Positions 53,322-64,000 of a stretch of 64,000 nt of DNA are shown in pieces. The stretch is from Hyperoplus lanceolatus (Eukaryota > Chordata > Actinopteri > Uranoscopiformes > Ammodytidae), in the NCBI GenBank assembly GCA_026929865.2, contig CM049417.1, positions 16,833,501-16,897,500 on the forward strand, in the 5' to 3' direction. Within the stretch, counting starts at the first letter, position 1. Each line of letters begins with the position of its first letter. Below the pieces are notes generated by a model that searched no databases, was not told the origin of the DNA, and saw nothing but the letters and a program-made list of their open reading frames with translations. The translations under genes were made by a program, and so were the position numbers.

Positions 53322-56300
53322 TCAGTAGAAGTCACTGTCATCATCATAATCTATCACTTGTATCTCTGTTTTTTTCTTCTCTTCCTCTCGCTCCTTCTCT
53401 TCTCTCTCTTCCTCCTCTTCATCCGTCCCGACTTCTTTCTTGGTCTGGCTTTCCTGGTGAAACTCCCAGTAAATCCCAGTCAGAGCTTTCGCTGCTTCTA
53501 GGGACACTTTGAGATTTCCTATCACCTCCTTGTTTTCATCCACACTGACGACTGGAGGAAACAGAGACGCAGGGCCAGACAGACTTTGAGAAAACTCAAT
53601 TTGACACATTATTGAAGATCCTTACCTGAATTGCTATTTTTTCCTACACTTGCTATGGTACCAGGTATTTTCAGCATGTAAATAGTTTACTATGCAGTAT
53701 TCTTATGAGTTCTCACTTAGAATCAATACAACCCACAGAAAAGATTTCAAATGTATTTTTTGGATCAAAAACTCAACAGAAAATGCATCAAACCACTCCA
53801 TAACCTACTGTCAATCTGTTGCTCAGTGACATCATTTCCTGTGAGGAGCAGTTCCTTTAGGTCCAGAAAAGCGTTCCCGACGTCCAAACACTCCTCGTCA
53901 TCGTCCATGGGCTCACTGACTACCGTGAACTTTAACCTTTCCAGGACACACAGACATACATACACAGATCTTAGACACACATTTCCTGGTTTGGGTCTGC
54001 AGAGATATACTGATGTGTATTCACGCATACTTTAATGTGTTTAAGGACACTGATGACACTTACCTTCCCTGGTTGGGGTCGGTGCCCTCCAGCATGGTGT
54101 AAAGATACTGTCTGAGTGGAGCTGACTGTGAGCCATCCACGTAAATCACTGAGAGAGACAAACAAAGACATTTTGGGTTTATAATAGATAAGCAAAACAA
54201 AGGGAGCCACAAAGAACCCCTGCTCTCACCTCGTGTGAAGTTGTAGTGAACCTCCTCTCCCTCTGTGGGCTTCCGGAGGGACATGGGTGTTTCGGTGGTC
54301 TCCATGGGGACGCCCAGCAGCCGATACTCCACATAGACACGCTGCACAGACTCGTCCAGCGCCACGTGGGCCAACGGTTCAAACGTCAGGGACAGAATCT
54401 CCACTCTCAGCTTGTCTCCCTGAAACGCAAAAGAAATTGTATTCGGCTCACAAACCTTGACTGAAGAAGATGAAACTATATCATAATAATATCTGGCCTG
54501 CTCATTTAAAAACTAGATCAACAGAAGTACAAATGAAACTGACAGCACAATGTGATGCTTAACCCTACCTTCTATTCTATTTCATTCACACATTCAGTCC
54601 CTCTCACTCACACAGTTACTTCCTACCTTCCTCATTTTCCGTTTTGGGGGAATGACGATAATGTCGCTTTGTGAGGAACTTGACTCTGAGGACTCTTGGG
54701 TTTCATTGTGTCCTGCAGCAGCTGTGTATTTAAAGAAAATAACATGAGAAGAACTGTTTTTTTTAATCAGCGAATTAAATTACATTTTCATATCGTGTTC
54801 CAGGTATATTTTGTTGTAAAGTAGATTGGTTTAAATGATCACAGATTTTTCCTGTGAGAAACCAAAAGCAGGTGTGCAGGCCTATTGTATGTGTTTTGAT
54901 AGTAGTTACCACTCTCGCTCCTCTCCCCTTCCTCCTCATCTTCATCAGTTGAAACCTGATTCTGAAAAGAAGGAATGAGCCCAGTCACCACCAGCCAGTT
55001 CTCAGTGGATGTCAATGTTTTCCTTGCATAACATTTAAATAAAAAAAAGTATTTACTTTGAAAATGACTTCAGCAGAAGGGAGAGAGTGAGCTCCTACCT
55101 GAGTCTTGGCATCGCTGGCAGAGCTTCTCCTTGACCATGTCGCGGGTGACGCTCTCTCTGAAGATCTGAAATGAGATTAAATCATATGTTATCTTCATTT
55201 ATCTTGAGATGGGAAAATTATAACAACACTAATAAAGTGTTTAAGACATTATATGTATTTTGAATGTTTCGATTGCAAATTGTAATGGGAATGAACAGTG
55301 TTTTTTTCCTTACTTCCTTGGCGTGGTCAGTCTTGGCTCCGGTGTCAGATGGGGTGTGCGCTGGTAAATGTCAGGTGGCCTCTTTGTGGATCTCTTCCCG
55401 GCCCGCGTTTTCACAGAGGTGGATGGCTCTGGTCGTATATTTTGTGAGCTTTTCTGTTTGACAGGTGGAGGCTGGGGCTGTGAACACAGATGGATACACT
55501 GGTAAACAAAAGGGTTCTACAGTATATGCTTGAATTATCATGGAAGCTTTAGTAGGTGCTTACCCAAATTTTAGTCTCTTTCTGAGTTTCTTTGGTTTCT
55601 CTTGGCTCGAGGAACTGAGACTGTAGTAAAGCCAGAGAAGAACGGGTATAAGGATAGGGTACAGCAAGTGTCTTTATGCCTTGCTTTTAGCATTTACAGT
55701 GATCTTCAAAGACTTCTTGATGCACTCAACCTATGACTTAGTGTTAGCAAACCGAACATTCCTTAGAGGTACTTTTCTTTTTTTAGAGAGAGAGTTAAAG
55801 TTGTCATAGTTTTTCATTAGTTCATAAATGTGTAGTTTATCAGAGCATTACTGGTAGTCCCCAAACCATTTGACACAGTAGAATAAAGAACTTCACCTTC
55901 ACTCGGGGCTTGGCTATGGGCTTAGGTGACACCTCCCTCTCAGTGCTTTCCCTCGCTGTGTCCTGTGCCCTCTGCCTACCCAGCACAGTGTCCAGCGATG
56001 GTTGGAAGGGATACTTCCATTTAACCATGACCCTGACCATACCCCGAGGTCCACCAGCTGGATCCCTCAGAACATAGTCACCTGGCAGGGCAGAGAGTAA
56101 ATGGGAAAGCTCTGTTTATTGGACAATGTTACAATACGGAGTCTAAAACACAGAGTAAAGTTTCAGAGGGATTAGTTTATCTTCTAGATAGAACCTATTA
56201 ACTCATCATCATGGACTAAATATGATCAGTTCTGTTGTTTAGGCAGGTATAGAGGGAAGACGAAAGAAAATGCTATCATGGGACTAATTCTAGGAAACGT

Positions 56301-59300
56301 TTGCCATATGATGGATTTCTGTAAATTGTCGTGTTAGCTTCCATCTTCGATTAAGTGAACACTTCCTCTAATAATAGCTTCAGATCTGCTTCAGAACTTG
56401 TCTCTCTCTCTCACCTCTGATCTCCCTGCCTGAAGCCAAGGCTAGGAGTGGTATTGGGGTCTTGGCCAGATAGGCTGGTGGTATATGCTCATCGCTGTCA
56501 TCAAACACATACACCCACAAACTGCTGGACCTGGGGAAAAGCAGAATCGAATGTTGTCAATATTTTAAAGAGATAGGGAAAGATGGGGATTATCAAAAGC
56601 AGTATCTTCCTTTGAAATTCTTTGGATACTCAAATATTTGGTCAAATACTTAAAGTTCAGAGTCAACTTTACTCTAAGAAGGAAGTGAATGTCCACTTCA
56701 ATATAATCTGAATCACTAGCATTTATCCCACCAGAATCCAGACTATCATACCTCATGTAGTGCAACACATCAGCTGTGACTGCTAGTGGGTATCTGGCGG
56801 TGTCATTGAACACGGGGTCAGCGGTGCACTGGACCGTTGGAGAGACGTGAGGCGGCAGGTCATAGAACCTGTACGTCAGGTAGGCGTCAGGAAGAAGTCC
56901 AGGCCAGCGAGCGTTAAGGCCCACACAGCGTTCCAACACTACCACCAGCTCATTGGGGATTCCCCCACCGTAGTCATGTAACTCCTGCAAACATCATTGG
57001 AAAATGTCATTCAAAACAAATTTTGCATTGAAGTGAGAATATAAGTTTTTTTTCATAATTTGGTTGAACCTTTAACGATATCAAAATATTATCATTAAAT
57101 AACGGTCTTGTACCTCGTGACCAACATCTTGCCAGCCAAGAAAGATGTGCGAGGGGCTCCTCTGTATAGCTACTCCTCTCTCTGCCACAGTGTCGATGGG
57201 CTCTGCAGGATTAAACAGGCGCACCCAGAAATCCACAACACCAACAATTTCACCCTCAGAGCCTTGGACAGAGACAGACAGATTTTAGTCATGGTTGGAA
57301 TCCTAATTATCAATTGAATGGTGGTTAACACACTGTTAACAAGTGCACTATGTTATTAATTCATATTTCAAAAGAAGATGTAAAAGAAAAATTACAAGTA
57401 TAGAAGAACTTCATAGCGTTATTCACTGCATGTCAGTATACTGTACATATTGTTCTTTGTACAACATAACTCACCTGTGATATTGACACATCCACTGATG
57501 CGCTCTCCTCTTCTTTCCATGGCGCCCATTAGGGACATCTGTCCACTTCCATGTGTCACAAACTTGACGCCTCCTAAAGCCTGGTGGAGCTCCACTCTGA
57601 CCCTGGAGCCCTGCCCTCCCAGCCGGCCCAGGTCTCGGGCTGTTAGAGCATAGCGCGACGTGAAGCTGTAGTTGGGCTGGCTGCCCGACACCAGCGGAGT
57701 GGAATGCACCTCAAAGTCCAAGAGGCCGTAGGTGCAGAAGGTCACAACGTCTTCACCTCCGTCCACTCCCGGGCAGATAATGCCCATAGTACGGAGCCCT
57801 GCTGGGGTGAAGGTGGCGCCCTGGAGGTGAGAAAAATACAAAATTACTGATTTCAAATGAATTTCAATTAAAAAATAACTAATTTAGGTACAGAGCCTTT
57901 GTGTTTTTAAACCTTAAGGTGGATCTCCAACAGTGACTCCCCAGCCCTCAGTTGAGAAAAAGACAAGTCGTCTTCAATGGGCTGTACCACCTCCTGGTCT
58001 CCAGCTGGCCAGGTGTACTGTATTGGCATGGTCCGTTTGTAGTTCCTGGGGCTGTTTGCTAACTCTTTCAACTGAGCTGTGGAGTGCAAATAGAAAAGTA
58101 AAGAGTTTTGGGATTCTGAGCACTTTCAATATCGTATAATCATATTCAGTGACACACAGCTGAAAAGTTACTGAACTCTTGCCTCTGCTGTTAATACAGA
58201 AATAAGTGTTGTTGTTCATACCTTGTAAAGTGTAGATCTGAAGGGCCCTTTTTGATAAAAGTTTGTCTTTCTCTGCCATCCTCCTCCTGCTCTCCTCCCT
58301 CTCGCTCTCCATCTTCTGGTTGACTGTGTTCAACTCTTCCTTGAGAAGTAAAGTTTCATTGAAGACAAGTTCTGTTAAAATGGGATCACATGCCTGTTGG
58401 ACCTGATTAGGATTTGACAAAACAGTATGGTGTGTGTATGTACCTGCAGGTCTTTGCTGATACGGTGCTCCAGCAATAGAAGGCTTCTGGTTTTCTGTAA
58501 TTCCAGCACAGTCTCAGCATGCGATGCCTGGATGTTTGCCAGCTCGCGGGGCGAATCCTCCACCTTCCCATCGACAGAGAGGAAACGTAGCCCCGCCCTG
58601 CTCTCCTGCTGCATCCTGAACGCCTACAGTTAGACGAAAAACATACAAAAAGGTTTCAAATATTTTATTTGGTCTTTCAAAGCAGTCCTTAGCGAAATTT
58701 AACAAGTGTGCAAACCTTGATCTGCACCAGAGTTTCACTGAGCTCCTCAACACTCATGTCAAACTCCTGCAAGAAAAAAAGAGAGAGATGATGAAAACTG
58801 TGTCAGGATATGTGCTGAAAAGTGTATTACACAATGTAAACAAATGACATACTGATGTGTTAACAGGAGAATACTATACAGTGCGTCGTCTCCCACCTTG
58901 GTGACAGAGTCCATTCTGTGCTGCAGAGCAGAAACCTGCTCTCTGTACTGGAGAACCTCTCCTTCCAGATGCTCTCGTCTGTCTCTCATCAATAAAGAGA
59001 ACTCTAGGAAAGCCAGAACACATAAATGAATAAATGTGACTGGGAATTATTGTAGGGTTTTACTTTGTTACTGAAGAGTGGGCGGTATCTTCTTTAATTA
59101 ATTGTCCATTGTCAAACTGCAGCAGATGCAGTGCCCTTAGGCTGAGACTCCTACCTCTGTCTCGCTCCCTCTGCTCCTCCAATATCTCCTTCTCTCGTCT
59201 CAGTGTGTCCTTCTCCAGCTCCAGACGGACTGTCCCTTCCTTCTCAGCTTGCAGCATCTCCTCCAGTCTCTGGATGTCCGTCTTGCAGATGTTTTCTCCC

Positions 59301-59527
59301 TCTTTCTCCCTCTCCTCCTCCACCTCTGTGTGTATTTCCACATGGCCGTCAGGGTTGCTTTGCAGGGATAAGGTGCTAGGAAAGAAAAAATATGTCTTGC
59401 TTAAAGTCATGTTTCTGCTGCCTTTGCACAGCAACTTTTCTACAATGTCTAGAAAAAGCAAAGGTCTCATCCTTCCCTCCTGGATAAGATGCTGCATTAG
59501 ATCTTAGAGATTGTTTTGCAGGGCTTA

Positions 59528-59564
<37 letters not shown>

Positions 59565-62505
59565 TTGTATTTATTTAGCGTTTTTCTAGGAACTCCAGGT
59601 CGCTTGTCAACTCTTACCTCTCTAGTAAAGTGTCATAGTTTTCTTTAATAAGGTCCCTCTCTCCCTCCAAGTCTGCTATCCTCTCCTGCAGCTGAAAGAG
59701 AAATAATTCAATCTTTAAAAAAAAAAAAACTTATTAAAAAAAGAAATTGACATTGCGTTCCATCATGTCCAGTCTAGATTTACACATGCAGAGAGCGATA
59801 CAGTACCTTGTCCAGGGTCTGTACACACATGGTAGAGGTGGTGAGTTGTCCCTCCAGTGCCAGGGTTCTCTGTCTCTCCTGCTTCAGCTGCTCAGCCAGC
59901 TCCTCCACTTTCTCCAGCAGAGCCGCCTGGCTTTCCCTCAGCGAGCTCTGACTCTGGGGTGACCACGCTTATAGTTAACATGAGCACTGATTCACTTATT
60001 AGGGAGAAAACTGGTTTGAAGTATTCATTAGGGACTCACCTCCTCCAGCTGATTCTCATAAGTCTGGAAGAAAGTAAGAGGGACAAAAAGAAAATCAAGA
60101 TATGTATCTTTTGTGGACCAAGTGGACTCAAGTACTGAATCTGCATTATTAAGCTTAATCGAACCTCTTGCAGGTCGTTGAACTTCTCCTGGGTGACTCT
60201 CAGGGCCGTGCCCTTGTCCGAAAGCTGCTTTTGTAGACGGATCACATCCACGTTCTCTCTAATAGTGATTCTGACAGAGAGATAAGATGTTACAATGCAA
60301 TTTGTATTTTTGTTGACATGGTGGTTGCACAAGCTGTTGTAGCACTACAATGTCCTCTTTGTGTAGGAACACATTATTATTACAGATAGTTTACTTATTA
60401 TGTTACCTAAGGTCTGAAAAAACTTAACTGGTAGGCCTATGTATTTAATAAAAACAAATGAACAGATTTTAAAATATACCCTAAACAAAACATGCAGTGC
60501 ACTCTTCCACCTTTTGCATTAGCATGTGAAATATCACCTGTGGCTGTCAGCCTGCTGCTTCCTTATCTCTCTCACGGTTCCCTCAAACTCTCTCTCTTTG
60601 TCTCTCAGAGTGTCTCTGAGCGCCTGGGCAGTCAGCTCCAGCTCTCCAACCCTCAGCTGCTCAGTCATACTGGACCTTCTGTGGAGGGATTAGAGAATGG
60701 AGGGGTGGGTCAGCATGCAGGACGGGTGGAAAAGAGAATAAGAAATGGAAGTAAAGAAGGCAAAACAGAGATAGAAACAGGACAAAAGACTCACTTGCTT
60801 CCCACAGTTTCCGAACATTATTTATTTAGCCAATTCTAATGCACTCTATCTGATCAGGGATGGTTGTTGGCATATTCTTAATATCTTGCAGAAACCCTGT
60901 ATGCTTTTCTTTCATTTTTTAACCATCATTTGTAGATAGTAGTTGTCCAGAGTGGAGTGTGCACGTGAAATGTGAAAAACAGTCAGAGGGTTATGTAAAC
61001 AACTGTTGATATAAAGAAAAAAAACGACATTCCACAGAGCTATTCTATACATCTGAGGCAGCTGTTCACTCGCAGACCTGAGCAGAGTGTATCTGTATAG
61101 TTGAAATTGAGTACTCAATGTTCTTTACATCACACACTTACAATCTGTCCATCTCCGCCCTGGTGTCTTCCAACATGTGGCCGTAGCGGGCCGGGGCAGT
61201 CTGGGCTGCTCTCCTGACTCCGCCCTCCATTTCCATACCTTTACCTGACAAGAAGAAGAGCGAGAGGGAGGAAGATGAGAGACGAAGGACAATGCAGTGG
61301 TCACCTTGGCCTCAATTCACGTGCTATATTTTTTCCACGACACACACACACCTTTACTGAACCTGTATGGTGTGCGTCCACCAAGGTCCATAATGTGCTG
61401 CTTGGCCAGGCTAAGTTTGTTCTGCAGCACCGCTTTCTGGCTCTCCAGCATATCCACACGGGCTTCCAACTCATGTAAGGTGTCCTCCATGTCCCTCTCC
61501 TTCACACCAGTGGACCCGGGACGGGCCTGACGAAGACGCATCAGTCTGGTGGAAATCCTGAGGCAAAGAGAAGGAAGTTGTATCAGCCATATTGGGGGGC
61601 TTGCCACGTTACTGAGTCCCATTCTGCTCAAATGTCTGGTACAGTCATTAGGGTATGTAAGTGTTCAGGTAAATTTTGTTGGTAATGTTTGTAACCTGCG
61701 AAGCCGCTGCTCCTGTGTACGTGTGTGTTGTCTTAGCACACTGTTTTCCTCTTGCAGCCTGAGACACAGGTCCTCCAGGTGCTCTCTGGGAAACCGAAAC
61801 AGGCGCTGAGGATCTACTGAAGGGAGAGAAAGCAGAACATCGTTTCTTTGTATATTTAAATGAATCCAAACTTGGAAAAAAAGGCAATGGTTGATATAAC
61901 AGCAGGAAAGGTACTTTTGTATGCTTTTGTTAACGTCTGAAAATGTTGAAGTATGTGTTTTGTAAAGTGGTTTCACCTTTTGTCTTCATGACATGATGCT
62001 TTTTCCATTGCTTCACATCACATAGAGTATCTGGGGCAAACAGCAGGAGGGGGACACAGACAGATTGAGACTGCATATATGTATGTATTTACAGACACCC
62101 CAAAGTAAACAAAGTAATCAGTCTAAACAGAAAATATATTATTAATGGAGGTTAGGATACTAAAAGTGATGCACAGCATATGTATGTTGTCTCAACTAAA
62201 AAAGGGTCCATTATAAGGTCTAAATTAAGACCTTTCATGTTAAGACTACTATTACTGAATAAAGAGCAATCCAACGATTATTTGGGATTTCATCTTAATG
62301 TCTATATTGTAATAACTTTATAAATTGAGTCATTGGCCTGTCCATAAACACTCATAGATTGTAGCTAAGGGAAGTAAATGTACACACATTAAATGACATA
62401 AGACTGTACACACAAACCTGGGAGAGTTGGCATCAGTCCTCCCTTCATCAGTCCCACATCTCTGACTGGGATATCTGCAGCCGTCTCATCTTGAACCGGC
62501 GACAT
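53322..62505 (-). CDS. rpgrip1: RPGR-interacting protein 1 (RPGRIP1 family)
   Basis: RPGRIP1 tethers RPGR at the photoreceptor connecting cilium; the paralogue RPGRIP1L acts at the transition zone. Thirty coding exons: 62505-62418, 62030-61977, 61816-61696, 61557-61352, 61244-61142, 60678-60538, 60270-60165, 60063-60040, 59953-59807, 59691-59618, 59375-59155, 59003-58897, 58766-58716, 58623-58444, 58402-58222, 58076-57913, 57820-57475, 57262-57114, 56984-56752, 56530-56415, 56081-55897, 55620-55564, 55477-55314, 55165-55099, 54961-54910, 54721-54627, 54419-54230, 54148-54064, 53936-53809 and 53551-53322 (4065 nt, 1354 residues). N-terminal coiled coils run to about 600. C2 domains are near 640-820 and 822-960, and the RPGR-interacting domain near 1145-1310 (TETPMSLRKPTEGEEVHYNF, LKFTVVSEP). 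An acidic tail ends DYDDDSDFY. The start region (DETAADIPVRDVGL) resembles both paralogues; the C-terminal domain is closer to RPGRIP1. Confidence 0.85.
59526..59610. repeat. (TAA)n with L2/SINE-type tail fragment in rpgrip1 intron
   Basis: About twelve TAA units at 59526-59563 are followed by CTTGTATTTATTTAGCGTTT and TTCTAGGAACTCC. That is a diverged form of the tail seen at 28238 and 29405, with a simple-repeat end. It is a short truncated SINE or LINE copy. Confidence 0.55.
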
Positions 62506-63182
62506 CACGTCTCTCCACTTAGTCTCAGCCAATCAGACAGCTCTTTAACATGTCACAACAGCAGACTTGTCATATTGATATCCACTGCTTCACTGCCCTC
62601 CATCCAGTTAGTGATACAAACTGGAATGTTGACTTAAGGCTGTTTATAAGAAATGTTCACAAGATCTGCAGCAAAATAGAGAAACCAAACAATTATTAAT
62701 AAATCCTGTTACCATGGCTTTTTACATTTAAATGTGAATGTAGAGGTAAAATAATTATGTAATAATTTCTTAGTTTTTGTTATTTTGATAAATGCTGTTG
62801 GCTTTATCAGTCAACACTGCAAAGCTTAATGAAGCAGCACTCTCCATAACACAACTACAGATATACTTTTAAATCCAATTCCCATAAAAAGGTCTGTATT
62901 TAGTCTCCGTTTCAGGTGTCATCTAGTTTTTCACTTAAATCATGACCTCAAAACTCTGTCCACACTCTGAAGAGGCTTTCATTCCCAAACAATTTTATCT
63001 TAACTGTACCGTTTTATTTAGTAATTGACCGAAGATAAAAACTTAAAGACAAAATGAATAACAATTATTTTCTGTTTAATGTCTACAGTGCTGCAGCTGG
63101 TAGGACAGTGGTTTACATTCTGATGCTCCTTCCTACAGTAACATACATGAACAGTGAGAGCTAACAAAATATCGGACTTACC
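62506..63182 (-). other. rpgrip1: rpgrip1 5' UTR and first intron
   Basis: A candidate acceptor (TTTGCTGCAG) on the minus strand lies near 62668. A candidate donor, CAACAACG followed by GTAAGTCC, ends at 63182. A non-coding first exon would then begin upstream of 63182 and be joined to the exon holding the start codon at 62505. This is inferred from splice signals. Confidence 0.4.
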
Positions 63183-64000
63183 GTTGTTGGTTGGCCATCC
63201 AAAAACTATCTCTGGTATTTAAATGTGTAGTGTTCTTGCTTTAGCCTTGTGCATAGTGTAACATGTAGGCTCCCAACGTGACTCCGCCCTATGCTTGGAT
63301 CATTTCAGCTGTAATCCCTTTTATCCCTTCCTTCTTTCACAACTCTTTTTAGATCTTTCTTTACATATATGTTTCCCTTTCTTTTCAGGAATTCTGCAGT
63401 GATAAATGATTACTTTCAGTGACTGGGTCTTTGCCTGCATACATTGATATCAGTGACAAACCTGTTTGTGTACAATGTGTGTATAATGCTTCCTCCCAAG
63501 ATGAATCCTGAAGTCTGTTTTAGTGCTCCATCTGCCTTGTCGCTAATCTCATCTCTGTGCTAATCTGATTAGCAACCTTCAGATTGTAAAATCTAAAACG
63601 TGGTCTGAAGTCAGTTTTGTGGTTAGCCTGTAATGACAGAGGATAGTTATTATTTGAGTGAGGCAGGCCTAGGATATGTGCTCAAGGTGTTACTTTTTAA
63701 GAGGGTGTGAGCATAGCGAAGAAGAAGAGAGATAAGCATATGCAACAGATACAAGAGGTTAAAGTTTATTGAAGGAGGGGGACAAGTCAAAAACAGAATA
63801 TGTATGATCCATGAGAGAAAGAAGTTAGATAATAAATTAATTATTAAATAGTAATGATGAAATGTATTATACATAGGCTACTATAATATAAAACAAACAG
63901 CGGATTGTACAAACAATTTCAGAAATGATTGAGTTTGCTTATCAAGGAGGATATTTAAAATGCAGTATGTACAGTTTAATTCCAGAATTCCGTATTTGTG
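63183..64000 (-). promoter_or_regulatory. rpgrip1: rpgrip1 5' flank with OTX/CRX-like sites
   Basis: This is upstream sequence of rpgrip1 (minus strand). It contains TAATCC at 63312-63317 and a cluster of three GCTAATC half-sites at 63542-63573. Two of the half-sites form the palindrome GCTAATCTGATTAGC at 63559-63573. TAATC is the core bound by K50 homeodomains such as CRX and OTX2, which drive photoreceptor genes. Beyond 63600 I see no gene or repeat I can name. Confidence 0.45.

Overview
The window is vertebrate nuclear DNA, almost certainly from a ray-finned fish (teleost). Genes have many short exons with GT-AG introns. Long (CA)n, (GATA)n and (CT)n microsatellites are common. The interspersed repeats are typical of fish: L2-clade LINE tails, tRNA-derived SINEs, Tc1, Harbinger, hAT-like and TTAA-flanked MITE-like elements. 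The six protein-coding genes all resemble vertebrate families. There is no bacterial, CRISPR or operon structure. All splice models were built by hand from reading frame, splice sites and remembered family sequences. Phases close for every gene except one exon of dctn1.

Layout: (1) 1-2800, last coding exon and 3' UTR of tmem88 (+), with an hAT-like element in its intron. (2) 2800-8580, a transposon-rich intergenic block with two copies of a TTAA-flanked element, an apparently intact three-exon Harbinger transposase (-) and a strong CTCF-like motif. (3) 8997-11383, cabp4 (+), seven coding exons. (4) 13485-30475, tdrd7 (-), 19 coding exons, with introns carrying a pogo-like element, a Tc1 remnant, a MITE, a SINE and large microsatellites. 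(5) 32160-34100, the head-to-head interval between tdrd7 and dctn1, holding a 5'-truncated L2-type LINE. (6) 35119-47192, dctn1 (+), 31 coding exons, with a solo LTR and a perfect RFX X-box palindrome in introns and an apparent 1-bp frameshift in a late exon. (7) 48419-52413, pced1 (-), ten coding exons. (8) 53322-62505, rpgrip1-type gene (-), 30 coding exons, with a cluster of OTX/CRX-like sites upstream.

The genes do not form one pathway. Several act in eye or cilium biology in vertebrates: CABP4 at photoreceptor synapses, RPGRIP1 at the photoreceptor connecting cilium, TDRD7 in lens and germ-cell RNA granules, and dynactin p150 in retrograde and ciliary transport. I do not see a new multi-gene system. 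The most useful leads are the dctn1 frameshift, an intact Harbinger transposase, the paired homeodomain sites upstream of rpgrip1, the X-box inside dctn1, an arginine-glycine tract in Tdrd7, and repeats that touch tdrd7 splice sites.
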